A program made the translations under genes and the position numbers. Under the pieces are notes generated by a model. It did no database searches. It had not been told where the DNA came from and was given only the letters and a program-made list of their open reading frames with translations. A stretch of 64,000 nt of DNA from an uncultured Acidimicrobiales bacterium. GTDB lineage: Bacteria > Actinomycetota > Acidimicrobiia > Acidimicrobiales > Hopanoidiivorantaceae. The stretch lies in contig OY282367.1 in the NCBI GenBank assembly GCA_958295755.1, forward strand, positions 1,926,022 to 1,990,021. The letters run 5' to 3'. Of the stretch, positions 43,341-52,441 are shown in pieces; within the stretch, counting starts at the first letter, position 1; each line of letters opens with the position of its first letter.

Positions 43341-43737
43341 GATTGTAGCCCTTTCTGGTGTGTGTCCCCTAGTTTAGCAGATTATTATGGATTACGATAG
43401 TCTATTTGCTAGTTTATTCGGATTTTCCATTTATTTGCCTCACAAAATCAGCATTTTCAGGAGTATGATAACTATAAATCTAGTATAGTAGCTATCATAT
43501 TCCAAATATCACTCATACAGTACTACCCCAGACTGCCACCCGTTCCCGACCCCAAAGCTACCTCCTCACGGCTCACCGAATCAACTGGTCGACACCTGCT
43601 CGGCTGGTGGCGCGGGAAGAGTGGCTTACTTCCCTCATCACGGCTAGCCACCCCAACTAGCCGACCTACAGCACACCCTACGAGACAGCAGTGCTACATT
43701 GCCGTGTCGCTGAGCGTAGCACGGGCATGTTTAGCTA
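43341..43737. promoter_or_regulatory. Gap between DUF4143 ATPase 2 and DUF6339 genes, with inverted repeat
   Basis: 397 bases without a gene. The AT-rich left part holds an inverted repeat, TATGATAACTATA (43464-43476) against TATAGTAGCTATCATA (43484-43499), with a 3-base bulge; it probably belongs to the ATPase 2 promoter. The right part is GC-richer and holds no ORF or RNA gene that I can recognise; it covers the 3' side of the four-gene defence operon. Confidence 0.45.
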
Positions 43738-44529
43738 CTAGTTGTGTTGCTCCAAAATTTTTTGTGCTTCACGCTGGAAGAGGTTAAGCCGCTCGGATTC
43801 GCTCAGAGCATCTAATAGCAAGACACCTCCCTTTTTGTTCAGTGCCCGCATCCACGCTCTCAAAGAATCTCTTTCCAAGAGCGCACCATTGTTTGTGTTC
43901 TCATCCTCCAAGAGTACCTGATAAATGGTCTTCAAAATCTCCATGTTACTCGCTACGCTCACCCGTTCCATAATTTGCTGTCTGATATCTTGGTTTTTGA
44001 GGAGTATTCTAAGAAACTGCTCCGGATTTTCCGGGTCGGTCTCGTGAGCTATTTTGCCATTCCACCATAGCCTTGCTATAGCATTACTACGTAACAGAGA
44101 ACGTAAAGAACCTCCGAAGTAGTGACGCTCAATTTTGTTTTTTGTTTCTTGCGTTGCTGCATCATCATTATTTGCTATATCAATTTTTCCAGTAGCATCA
44201 GACAGCCATCTTGATACGACATAGTCGCGACATTGGTGAGTTTCATATACCCATAGTCTCATATCTGTAGCCTTGTGGCGAGATAGTTCATTAAAAGAGT
44301 GAAATACTGTCAAAGAATTAGAAATGTCAGCGTTTGCTATATCGCTTCTGCCCCATATAAGGCTGTCTCTGTATTCCTGCATTTCATCTCCAGATTTCAA
44401 AATACCTGTCTCTAAGTTGACATCAGGAGGCTCATCCGCGTCTTCAGTGCCTAGATACCATGGAATGTAGTTGTCCAAATATTCCTGCAAACGTTGACAT
44501 GTGGATTTTTTGTAATAGAAGATTTTCAT
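43738..44529 (-). CDS. DUF6339 family protein
   Basis: 263 residues. 'MKIFYYKKSTCQRLQEYLDN' at the start, 'KATDMRLWVYETHQCRDYVV' in the middle and 'RHYFGGSLRSLLRSNAIARL' then 'NQDIRQQIMERV' match the DUF6339 pattern as I remember it. The family is found in bacterial defence loci beside GHKL ATPases and methylases; its activity is unknown. Last gene of the four-gene operon, 4 bases after the previous stop, with AAGGGA as ribosome site inside that gene. Confidence 0.7.
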   Translation of the reverse strand: MKIFYYKKSTCQRLQEYLDNYIPWYLGTEDADEPPDVNLETGILKSGDEMQEYRDSLIWGRSDIANADISNSLTVFHSFNELSRHKATDMRLWVYETHQCRDYVVSRWLSDATGKIDIANNDDAATQETKNKIERHYFGGSLRSLLRSNAIARLWWNGKIAHETDPENPEQFLRILLKNQDIRQQIMERVSVASNMEILKTIYQVLLEDENTNNGALLERDSLRAWMRALNKKGGVLLLDALSESERLNLFQREAQKILEQHN

Positions 44530-44533
44530 TTTC

Positions 44534-45394
44534 TCAAATTCCCTTTAATATAGAAGACGATCTGAATGGAAACTCTAGAATTGCTTGAGCGTCAGAGGAT
44601 ATGTCGGCTGCATTACCTTCTAAGGGTTGCCTCTCAAGGTATTCCAAGCGTTTATTTATTGCCGAAAACCATCTGCAATTCTCATAACTATCAGGTTCTG
44701 ACTTGGCGATGTGCATTACATCTATAAGCACGGACAGGAACAAAGAAGCAAGCAAATCTTCTTCTGTTCCCTCACTTTCAGCTTTTTCTTTTGCCAGCGT
44801 GTAACTGTCACGGGTCTTTTGATTGAAAGATATGACTACTTTGTCGCCTTCCAACCCTACGGACCATTCGCCATCAACAAGGTTGGTGTCTGTTGCAATG
44901 TCAAAAATACTACTGATGCCTTTTTCGTCTGGGTCGCTAGCCCAATAAATATAGGGTTCTTCTTCACCCAGCACAGATCCCACCTGTATGTCTACAGCTA
45001 GATGTTGCCAGTCAACATGCATCTCTTGCGATGCGAAGGCGTCTATGTTTGTCTTTGCTACAAGGAATGGCGATATCTCAACCCTGTCTTTCAGGGTTTC
45101 CTGAGATATCACATGCTCTATGGCAGGGGTCTGTGATGGCAGAAATATCCTGAAAAATGTGCTAGAGCATTTCACAAGTAACCCATATGAGACTTTTCCT
45201 TCGCCTATAAGACGCTTGAGGTATTCTGATGTCATCTCCATCTCACAGACAATTTTTGCTCCAGTGCCTTTGCCACAGACTTTCACCATGTCAGAGCGGT
45301 TGGAGATGGCAAATCTATACCCCGGATAGTCGCTGTCCTCAGAGCCGTCTCTGAGGACAGGATGCGGATAAGACTTTCCAGTAGCGAACTTCAT
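44534..45394 (-). CDS. Unknown protein of GHKL-ATPase/methylase operon
   Basis: 286 residues. 'YPHPVLRDGSEDSDYPGYRF', then 'LVKCSSTFFRIFLPS' and 'LKDRVEISPFLVAKTNIDAF', then a strand-rich region and 'EEDLLASLFLSVLIDVM'. This pattern recurs in proteins next to GHKL ATPases of defence loci, but I cannot give a family name. No catalytic motif is evident, so an adaptor or structural role is possible. Its ATG overlaps the stop of the ATPase gene in an ATGA. Confidence 0.7.
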   Translation of the reverse strand: MKFATGKSYPHPVLRDGSEDSDYPGYRFAISNRSDMVKVCGKGTGAKIVCEMEMTSEYLKRLIGEGKVSYGLLVKCSSTFFRIFLPSQTPAIEHVISQETLKDRVEISPFLVAKTNIDAFASQEMHVDWQHLAVDIQVGSVLGEEEPYIYWASDPDEKGISSIFDIATDTNLVDGEWSVGLEGDKVVISFNQKTRDSYTLAKEKAESEGTEEDLLASLFLSVLIDVMHIAKSEPDSYENCRWFSAINKRLEYLERQPLEGNAADISSDAQAILEFPFRSSSILKGI

Positions 45395-47217
45395 GGACTT
45401 TCAGATTCTTCTGACGACAAGCCGTGCAAAGTCAGCAAACAAGACATACCCCACAGGTTTGTGGTTGTGCGAGCGTAAATCTCTACACGCTCCCCTTGAT
45501 TAACTACTAAAGATTTTACTGGTGCCATATCTTCTAACATCCATTCTACACCAGATATTTCAAAGTCGTCAGAATCGCCCATTTCTTTCAGTTCCAAAAC
45601 CACATCCCCTGACCCCATCGGTGTGAAAGCAACCCTGTAGAGGTTTTTTTCGTCATTAGCTGGCAGGATTCTCAAATTAGACACTTTCTTATTTATTCTC
45701 CTAGGGCGATTAGGGGGATTGTATGGTGAGGGAGGGCGAGGTTCAGGGCGAGGCTGAGGGACCATTCTACGACTAAATGCTACTTCACGCCAGTTTTCAA
45801 TATCCTCTTCTATGTCGAACTCTTCCTCATCTCCAGGGTCTGGTAATAATTTAACGAGCAAGCTCATGTCTTCAGATTCTGGCTTTTCTGTTCTGTCAAC
45901 GATTTCTCTGAGCTTCTCCCTCACAATATCGACTAGCTTCTTTAATGCCTCTTTACCTTTTCCCTGTTCATAGTCAGGCAGAAACTCTGCACTGAATTGA
46001 TCATGTTTGGGGTTTTCCATTCGTTTAAGAAGTTCGTTACCCTCTAAGTCGCTGATGAAGACAATAGCACTGAATGGTTTGTGCTGAGTAAAGCTTTTCA
46101 ACCTTTGTTGCTCCGAAGTAATCAGCATACCTGACTTTCGTATGATGCCAACCTTGCGAGGCAAGTCATCGCCAAGCAGAACCCACATTTTAACTTCACC
46201 GAGATGAGGGATGCTCATAATGATATGCTCATTATCTTGGTGTCGGTACGTATCTCTGAATGTTTTGGCTAGTTTCAGATTCTTGATTTCTTGCTCATCA
46301 ATTTCTCCGGAAGGAAGATTCAGCAAATAGTCAAACCAACCATTTATCGTATCTTTTGTTATGTCATTCATGTAGTAACCTTTGTCTTCCCTTTGTTCGA
46401 TGGTAACTTCTAGTTGCCCTCGGTCTATAGCGAAGTGGAAGTTTGTAAGCACACTTATAGCTATTTTATGCCGCCAATTTTTTGTATACTTAAATCCCAG
46501 AATCACTACATTGGTTCCGCAAGCAGGATCCCCATTTGATTCTTTTATGCGAAAAACTTCAGGTATCATGGGCTGACCTACTGCCTCACATCCGTCCTTG
46601 ATGCCGTAATAGCCTCTGGAGCGGGTTTCAGCATCGCCTTCTCCGTGCGACATAAGAATACTTTTGCCCTGAAGTTTTTCAGTCATCACACCATCTTCTT
46701 CCCAAGCACTCCAGTAGAAAACTGTACGCAAATTAGACATAACGAACGGCGCATGTTTACCGATGCCGTGACTTCCGCCAGAGTCAGCTCTGTCTTTTTG
46801 ACTTGTCCCCACATCTTTCACCAGTGTTTTCCACTTTTTGCCTTTTAACCCTGTGGTATTTTTGTCTGATATCACAAGACTGGATATTGTACTTTCACTG
46901 AGTATTGTCTTAGCAGTTTCTAGCTCAAACGTTGCATCTACATCGTCTGTTATCTGCAGGCAGGCTTCCACCGCGCCGAGTAGCTCAGCACCACCGATTT
47001 CGTCAATGCCTACATCTCGAGCCTTGAATACGACACTGACCGGGACATCTTCATCAATTGCTGCATCCATAGAGTTTTGGATGATTTCTCTAGCCAAGCT
47101 GTAATAGCGATGCTCCTTGAAATATCCCATGCCAGGATCATTCCAACCCTCAGTCCCCCCTCCGTTACTAAGAGGGAAACGCCATCCGATATTCTGATGC
47201 ATATCATGTGATGTCAT
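45391..47217 (-). CDS. MORC/Hsp90-like GHKL ATPase
   Basis: 608 residues from ATG 47217, chosen because it forms an ATGA overlap with the upstream methylase stop. The Bergerat fold is clear: N-box 'LAREIIQNSMDAAID', G1-like 'SLVISDKNTTGLKGKKW', and ATP-lid 'SGGSHGIGKHAPFVMS'. It continues into an S5-like domain and a long C-terminal region with a Pro/Arg linker ('RPEPRPPSPYNPPNRPRR') and a beta-rich end. Prokaryotic MORC-type ATPases have been noted in restriction-like operons, where ATP-driven clamping on DNA is proposed. A dedicated nuclease is not seen in this operon. Confidence 0.82.
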   Translation of the reverse strand: MTSHDMHQNIGWRFPLSNGGGTEGWNDPGMGYFKEHRYYSLAREIIQNSMDAAIDEDVPVSVVFKARDVGIDEIGGAELLGAVEACLQITDDVDATFELETAKTILSESTISSLVISDKNTTGLKGKKWKTLVKDVGTSQKDRADSGGSHGIGKHAPFVMSNLRTVFYWSAWEEDGVMTEKLQGKSILMSHGEGDAETRSRGYYGIKDGCEAVGQPMIPEVFRIKESNGDPACGTNVVILGFKYTKNWRHKIAISVLTNFHFAIDRGQLEVTIEQREDKGYYMNDITKDTINGWFDYLLNLPSGEIDEQEIKNLKLAKTFRDTYRHQDNEHIIMSIPHLGEVKMWVLLGDDLPRKVGIIRKSGMLITSEQQRLKSFTQHKPFSAIVFISDLEGNELLKRMENPKHDQFSAEFLPDYEQGKGKEALKKLVDIVREKLREIVDRTEKPESEDMSLLVKLLPDPGDEEEFDIEEDIENWREVAFSRRMVPQPRPEPRPPSPYNPPNRPRRINKKVSNLRILPANDEKNLYRVAFTPMGSGDVVLELKEMGDSDDFEISGVEWMLEDMAPVKSLVVNQGERVEIYARTTTNLWGMSCLLTLHGLSSEESESP

Positions 47218-48218
47218 TGCTCCAAAACCTTTCTGATTTCGGTAGCTACCAGACACGCCATTTGGACGCAAACTGCGTTGCCTACTAGCCGATATTTTTG
47301 GGCGCGCGACATTCCCACGGGGAACACTTCAAGGTCTTCGAATCCTTGCAGTCTCGCTACCTCCGTGGGTGACAGTTTTCGTATCCCCCACCTATCTTCC
47401 AAGAAAGGAACATTGTGCCCACCCAATCCCATGCTGGCTGTCAGAGTTGGACAAAGTTCCCCCTGCTTTTCACGCACATAAGTTCGCCGTAGGTGAAACA
47501 GATTGCGAGCGTCCCCGCTCTCGATTTTGTCTGCCAGCAGTTTGTAGTATTTGCTGTCTTTTGGCAGATACAGACTGGGGTCTGCTTGTTGGCTTTTATC
47601 TATGAAGTCAGCAAGAGGAAGAAGTGCGCCGTTTTTCGGGGGGGGGGGGGGAGAAAACGGATTATGAGAGAATTCGTTCATAGAAAAAGCGCACATAAAA
47701 ATTCTGCTTCGATCTTGGGGAATTCCTGTGACATCCTTCACATTCATTTCCCAGACATTGGAATTGCCAAAATGGTAGCCTGCTTCATTCAAAGCTGGAG
47801 TCAATCTGTCCATCCATCTTCTCACATGCGGCACATTCTCCAGTATCAGGCATTTAGGTTTGGGAGATAGCGTCCTTGCTAGTCGTATCGCTTCGTAGAA
47901 AGTGTTACTTCGCTCATCCTCGAATCCTCTGGCTGGTCCGGCGACAGAAAACGGCTGGCACGGGAATCCCCCAACTAGCACATCCACAGGTTCAATGTTG
48001 TCGTCATCTGGATAAACTTCAGCGATATCTTTCGCTAGAAGACGCACCGACGGTATCCTGTGGCGGAACGCATCGCAGGCATAAGCGTCTTTATCGTTCG
48101 CCCATCTGACATCATAGCCCGCCTTTAGCATACCTGAAGCGAATCCGCCCATGCCGCTGAACAGGCAACCTGCTGTCGGAGGGTGACTTTGGTGGTGCTG
48201 TGATGTTTCAGTGGGCAT
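47214..48218 (-). CDS. C5-cytosine DNA methyltransferase
   Basis: 334 residues. Motif I 'AGCLFSGMGGFASGMLKAG', catalytic motif IV 'GGFPCQPFSVAGPARG', motif VI 'LILENVPHV', motif VIII 'QDRSRIFMCAF', motif IX 'KLSPTEVARLQGFED' and motif X 'RLVGNAVCVQMA'. Forms 5-methylcytosine at an unknown site. A run of 14 C (sense strand) encodes five prolines in 'HNPFSPPPPPKNGA' at about residues 190-194; a change of one base would shift the frame and remove motifs IX and X. First gene of the four-gene operon. A TATGAT box lies about 19 bases upstream. Confidence 0.92.
   Translation of the reverse strand: MPTETSQHHQSHPPTAGCLFSGMGGFASGMLKAGYDVRWANDKDAYACDAFRHRIPSVRLLAKDIAEVYPDDDNIEPVDVLVGGFPCQPFSVAGPARGFEDERSNTFYEAIRLARTLSPKPKCLILENVPHVRRWMDRLTPALNEAGYHFGNSNVWEMNVKDVTGIPQDRSRIFMCAFSMNEFSHNPFSPPPPPKNGALLPLADFIDKSQQADPSLYLPKDSKYYKLLADKIESGDARNLFHLRRTYVREKQGELCPTLTASMGLGGHNVPFLEDRWGIRKLSPTEVARLQGFEDLEVFPVGMSRAQKYRLVGNAVCVQMACLVATEIRKVLEQ
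47638..47651. repeat. C14/G14 homopolymer inside the C5 methylase gene
   Basis: 14 consecutive G on the plus strand, C on the coding strand. In the length given, the frame is intact. Such tracts are prone to slippage in replication and also to sequencing error. Confidence 0.9.
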
Positions 48219-48406
48219 AGTTGCGATTTGAAGGTTATCATAATTTGGCGTTGCAACAAGAGTATCTTATTGTGCTTGCAGATCATAAAGAACACAGGCG
48301 ATAGTGCTATCAGCGATTTACCAGCAATGAGTAGTGTTCCAATGCCAACTAGTCTGAAGAAATGGGACGGAACGCAACAGAGCACAATAGAGGGAGCCCT
48401 GCTGCG

Positions 48407-50281
48407 ATGAGTATTGACTGGGGGGAGCTTTATCGGCGGGCCGTAGCGGTGGCGCAGCATGCACATGCGCCCTATTCGGGATTGCATGTGGGGGCGGCGG
48501 GGCTGGTGATTGGCATAGACGGGGATCTGGTGATTGGCACGGACAGGGAAGCGGCAATGTCTAAGGAGGGGACTAAAAGCGAAGAAGGAGAAAATCACGA
48601 GATTGTGGTGGGGTGCAATGTGGAGAATGCGTCATATGGATTGACGCTTTGTGCTGAATGCGCGATGGTTTCGGAGTTGCACGCTGGGGGATATGTGGTA
48701 GCCGGTGGGAAGCTCGTGGCGGTGGCTTGTGTGGATGGCGACGGCAACCTTCTAACACCTTGCGGGCGGTGTCGACAACTTCTGCTGGAAGCTGGCGGAT
48801 TTGGCTTGCTCGTGAACGAGCATCAAACCATTGCCGACCTTCTGCCGGGAGCTTTCACACCTAAAGATTTGCCTAAATCTGGTTTCACACCTGAGGATTT
48901 GCCTAAATCTGGTGGTGGCGAGATTAGTAACAGCCCTCTTGCTGAAGGCGGAGCAAAATCTGCAGATAAAACAGCCCCCAGCACACCCACCCCGACCCCC
49001 ACCCCAGCCTTCAGCATGCAAGACATCCTCGCCGTCAAAGCCACAGGCGGGCGCATTTCTGACGACCAAATCCGCTGGTTCATTTCGTCATACACTGCGG
49101 GCAGCATCCCTGACGAGCAAGCGTCTTCGCTGTTGATGGCTATCCGACTTTGCGGAATGGAACCCGACGAGCTAGCCACATGGACAGCCGCCATGATCGA
49201 CTCAGGCGATCGGCTCAATCTGTCGGCTCTGCCCCGCCCCACTGTCGACAAGCACTCCACAGGCGGAGTCGGCGACAAGATTTCGCTTATTTTGGCTCCG
49301 TTAGTGGCAGCTTGCGGCGCAGCAGTGCCTCAGCTATCTGGCAGAGGTCTCGGACACACAGGCGGCACGCTCGACAAGCTAGAAGCCATAGCAGGCTGGC
49401 GTGCCTCGTTCAGCAACGATGAAATCTTCGCTCAGCTGCGCGACACTGGCGCGATCATCTGCGCGGCTGGTGCTGGGCTTGCTCCTGCCGACCGCAAGCT
49501 CTACGCTTTGCGAGATGTCACGGGCACGGTTGAGTCGATTCCGCTTATCGCCAGCTCCATAATGAGCAAGAAAATCGCCGAAGGCACATCTGCTCTTGTG
49601 TTAGATGTGAAGGTCGGCTCAGGGGCGTTTATGAAAGACGAAAACTCCGCCCGCAACCTAGCCGAAACGATGGTCAAGATTGGCAACAGCCACGGGGTTG
49701 CCACGACTGCTCTGCTCACAAACATGCAAACCCCGCTCGGGCGCACCGCAGGCAACGCCGTGGAGGTGGCTGAAGCTGTGGAAGTGCTAGCTGGCGGCGG
49801 CCCAGCAGATGTGCGCGAGTTGACTCTCGCTCTAGCTCGTGAGATGACACAGCTTGCCCAACTAGATGCCGACCCTGAAGCGATGCTTGACTCAGGCGTA
49901 GCTATGGACAAGTGGCGAGAGATGATCTCAGCACAAGACGGCAATCCAGACGCCCCGCTGCCAAAAGCTAAAGAAACAGAAGAAGTTCGTGCCGCAACCT
50001 CGGGCTATCTAGCCGAACTTGACGCCCTTTCTGTGGGAATCGCAGCCTGGCGACTAGGGGCAGGACGAGCGCACAAGGAAGACCCGGTTAGCGCAGTAGC
50101 AGGCATAACCTGGCGTGTGCGCCCTGGCGAAACCGTCAAAACAGGCGATACGCTCTTCACGCTCCATACTGACGATCCAAGTCGCATTCCGTCAGCTCTT
50201 GAAGCCCTTGACGGTGGATACAAAATCGCCGATGCGCCGCCAGTTTTGGCCCCTGTGGTGCTAGATAAAGTGAGCGAGTAA
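48407..50281 (+). CDS. Fused cytidine deaminase and thymidine/pyrimidine-nucleoside phosphorylase
   Basis: 624 residues. Residues 1-145 are a cytidine deaminase with the substrate loop 'VGCNVENASYG', zinc motifs 'LCAECAMV' and 'TPCGRCRQL'. A repeat linker ('FTPKDLPKSGFTPEDLPKSG', then a PTPTP run) leads to a full phosphorylase from 'FSMQDILAVKATGGRISDDQ', with signature 'VDKHSTGGVGDKISLILAP', 'SGRGLGHTGGTLDKLEA' and the C-terminal swivelling domain. It would deaminate (deoxy)cytidine and cleave the resulting (deoxy)uridine or thymidine with phosphate, giving (deoxy)ribose 1-phosphate. Start at ATG 48407, with GGGAG upstream. A short upstream frame ends in an ATGA overlap with it. Confidence 0.92.
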   Translation: MSIDWGELYRRAVAVAQHAHAPYSGLHVGAAGLVIGIDGDLVIGTDREAAMSKEGTKSEEGENHEIVVGCNVENASYGLTLCAECAMVSELHAGGYVVAGGKLVAVACVDGDGNLLTPCGRCRQLLLEAGGFGLLVNEHQTIADLLPGAFTPKDLPKSGFTPEDLPKSGGGEISNSPLAEGGAKSADKTAPSTPTPTPTPAFSMQDILAVKATGGRISDDQIRWFISSYTAGSIPDEQASSLLMAIRLCGMEPDELATWTAAMIDSGDRLNLSALPRPTVDKHSTGGVGDKISLILAPLVAACGAAVPQLSGRGLGHTGGTLDKLEAIAGWRASFSNDEIFAQLRDTGAIICAAGAGLAPADRKLYALRDVTGTVESIPLIASSIMSKKIAEGTSALVLDVKVGSGAFMKDENSARNLAETMVKIGNSHGVATTALLTNMQTPLGRTAGNAVEVAEAVEVLAGGGPADVRELTLALAREMTQLAQLDADPEAMLDSGVAMDKWREMISAQDGNPDAPLPKAKETEEVRAATSGYLAELDALSVGIAAWRLGAGRAHKEDPVSAVAGITWRVRPGETVKTGDTLFTLHTDDPSRIPSALEALDGGYKIADAPPVLAPVVLDKVSE

Positions 50282-50411
50282 TACTAGGCTGCTTTTGGAT
50301 GCTTATTTGGGGGCTTGCTGCTAAGAGCAGTAAAGATAAATGGCTACACAGAAAAGAAATGGAATGACAGCTAATACAGCTAAACGAAGATAAAAAAGAA
50401 GGTGAAACACA

Positions 50412-51065
50412 ATGAAACTATTACTAGCCACCCTCATAACCTGCCTGCTACTAGCAGCCTGTGGCAGTAGCAACGATAACAGCAGCCAACTGCCTACCAA
50501 TCCAGACCAGCAACCGCTGTCAGTTGCCTCCGAGAAGGCTACTACAACCACAGCACCACCCACTACTACTACAAGATCACCAGAACCTGATTGCGGTGAA
50601 GAAAAAAGAAGCAGATATACCTACAGAACTAATTCTTGGAGTTGTGTGTGGAAAAGCTGTGAAGTTCATCAGAAAAGAGACGCTAATGGTAAATGCAGAG
50701 AGCTATCATTATCTGAAAAAAGAGATAAGAAATGTAGCAAAAGTCCGAGATTAGGGTGGCCTGGCGAGAATAATAGGGATGGTAAATGTTTAGTGCTTGT
50801 CTGTGAAACATCCAAAGGCACAACTCCTAGCAGCTATTTCAAATCCGCTTATTCTTGTGGTGGTGAATGGTATGATGATGGCACTTCACCTTGGCATCAA
50901 TCACATCCTAAAGTCAGACCATACACAAAAGAATTAGGGTGGCAGGCAGTGGCAATAGTGAAAACAGATTTAGGCAAATTGGGTTTCAGAAATTGTGTAG
51001 ATACCTACCATCACAAAGTCAATATCATCACGGAATATGATGGCGTAGCTTTTTGGTGTGATTAG
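50412..51065 (+). CDS. Cys-rich lipoprotein of unknown function
   Basis: 217 residues. Signal 'MKLLLATLITCLLLAACGSS' with lipobox LAAC, so lipid-anchored outside the membrane. A Thr/Pro linker follows ('TTTTAPPTTTTRSPEP'), then a domain with about ten Cys and many Trp/Tyr ('SCVWKSCEV', 'KCLVLVCET', 'YSCGGEWYDDG'), probably disulfide-bonded. AAGGTGA lies upstream of ATG. The tail 'LGKLGFRNCVDTYHHK' does not tell me a family. More AT-rich than the flanking metabolic genes. Confidence 0.72.
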   Translation: MKLLLATLITCLLLAACGSSNDNSSQLPTNPDQQPLSVASEKATTTTAPPTTTTRSPEPDCGEEKRSRYTYRTNSWSCVWKSCEVHQKRDANGKCRELSLSEKRDKKCSKSPRLGWPGENNRDGKCLVLVCETSKGTTPSSYFKSAYSCGGEWYDDGTSPWHQSHPKVRPYTKELGWQAVAIVKTDLGKLGFRNCVDTYHHKVNIITEYDGVAFWCD

Positions 51066-51171
51066 AGAAACAAGAAGATGATGCTGATAGTCAGCAGAGC
51101 TAGATAGCTCCGTCTGCGCGTCATCCCGTCTGATAGACTAAAGACATAACCCACGGCAAAAGGGTGACCAT

Positions 51172-52416
51172 ATGAAGACACAACTTCAAACTTCACAAAG
51201 TGTCAATGGGCTGGAGCACGGAAACGGCGATGGGCACGAGCACGGAACTGGCAATGGGCACGAACCGCCGCACGAAACACCGATGCCGTTCTCTGCCGAG
51301 CAAGAGCGGATGAACGATGCCGATCGGATCATGGCGATCGCCGAAACCAACACCGACACCGACTCGATGATCCATGAAGTAGTCAATAACGCCGACTCTC
51401 TCTTCACTTGGGACTACACAAAAGGTGCCCGCCCGAAGCTTGAGCGTCTCTACGAAAAAGCCAAAACTTCCCAGTGGAACGCCGAGACCGACCTCGACTG
51501 GTCGATTGATGTCGACCCCTACAAGATTTTGCTGCCCATGAACGATCTGCCGCCGACCACAGACGACATCGCCGGGCCGGGCTCACCCGTAGAGCACTGG
51601 GGCGAAAAAGAATGGACTGAGTTCAACAAAGAGCAAGTGGTGTGGCGTCTCAGTCAGTTCCTCCACGGCGAACAGGGTGCCCTTGTCTGCACAGCCAAAA
51701 TCGTGGAGACCGTGCCTTGGATAGATGCCAAATATTACGCTGCCACACAGGTGGTGGACGAAGCCCGCCATGTGGAGGTGTTCGGAAAGTATCTGAACGA
51801 GAAGCTAGAGGGTGCCTACCCCATCAACCCGCACCTGCGAATGCTGATTGATGACATCATCAACGACAGCCGCTGGGATATGACTTATCTCGGCATGCAG
51901 ATAATGGTGGAAGGTCTAGCCCTCGCTGCGTTCGGCTTCATGCATAGTCTCACCGAAGAACCGCTGATGCGCAAGATGTTGCGCTATGTAATGGCCGACG
52001 AAGCTCGCCATGTGGCATTTGGCGTGCTCAGCCTCCAAGAGTATTATCAAGAACTCACTGCCGCAGAAATCCGTGAGCGACAAGTGTTTGCGTTTGAAGC
52101 TGCCTTGCGTATGCGCGACCGCTTCTTGGCGCAAGAAGTCTGGGAGAAAATGGGCGTGCCTGTGAAAGACATGGTAGAGATATTTCTGTCGCTCCCTCAA
52201 GAGCGGCTGACTTTCCAAAGGATACTCTTCTCAAAGATCGTGCCTAACTGCCGTAAGCTTGGTCTGCTAGACGCCGCCGATGGCTGGTTGCGTGACCGCT
52301 TCACCGAGATAGGCGTCATTGAATACGAACATTGGGAAGACACCGGCGAGGAATACGAAGCGTTCTCTATAGACCAAGGCGAAAAAGCCGAAGCTTTAGT
52401 CAAACTAAGCCACTAG
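51172..52416 (+). CDS. Ferritin-like diiron protein (R2-like fold)
   Basis: 414 residues. Two carboxylate/His sets are visible: 'FLHGEQGALVCTAKIVETVP' and 'DEARHVEVFGKYL', then 'MVEGLALAAFGFMH' and 'MADEARHVAFGVLSL', the E...ExxH pattern of diiron oxygenases or oxidases. The N-terminal 35 residues are a Gly/His/Glu repeat ('HGNGDGHEHGTGNGHEPP'). AAAGGGTGA precedes ATG. Related proteins include acyl and aromatic-amine oxygenases; the substrate cannot be named from sequence. A single gene between a lipoprotein gene and a convergent DUF393 gene. Confidence 0.82.
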   Translation: MKTQLQTSQSVNGLEHGNGDGHEHGTGNGHEPPHETPMPFSAEQERMNDADRIMAIAETNTDTDSMIHEVVNNADSLFTWDYTKGARPKLERLYEKAKTSQWNAETDLDWSIDVDPYKILLPMNDLPPTTDDIAGPGSPVEHWGEKEWTEFNKEQVVWRLSQFLHGEQGALVCTAKIVETVPWIDAKYYAATQVVDEARHVEVFGKYLNEKLEGAYPINPHLRMLIDDIINDSRWDMTYLGMQIMVEGLALAAFGFMHSLTEEPLMRKMLRYVMADEARHVAFGVLSLQEYYQELTAAEIRERQVFAFEAALRMRDRFLAQEVWEKMGVPVKDMVEIFLSLPQERLTFQRILFSKIVPNCRKLGLLDAADGWLRDRFTEIGVIEYEHWEDTGEEYEAFSIDQGEKAEALVKLSH

Positions 52417-52441
52417 ACATCCAAGCTCAATCTCCAGGCAT

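Noticed and set aside
43341..43737. tRNA or small RNA in the gap before the DUF6339 gene
   Set aside because: No cloverleaf-compatible arms or T-loop motif could be found on either strand.
47199..47217. Similarity of the GHKL ATPase start (MTSHDM) to the MTSHDPTA repeat of fbpC
   Set aside because: Only about 15 bases are alike, with two mismatches and no further shared sequence; most likely chance.
50005..50223. Antisense frames within the deaminase-phosphorylase and other metabolic genes
   Set aside because: They mirror high-GC codons of the true genes, show no motifs, and have no ribosome sites.
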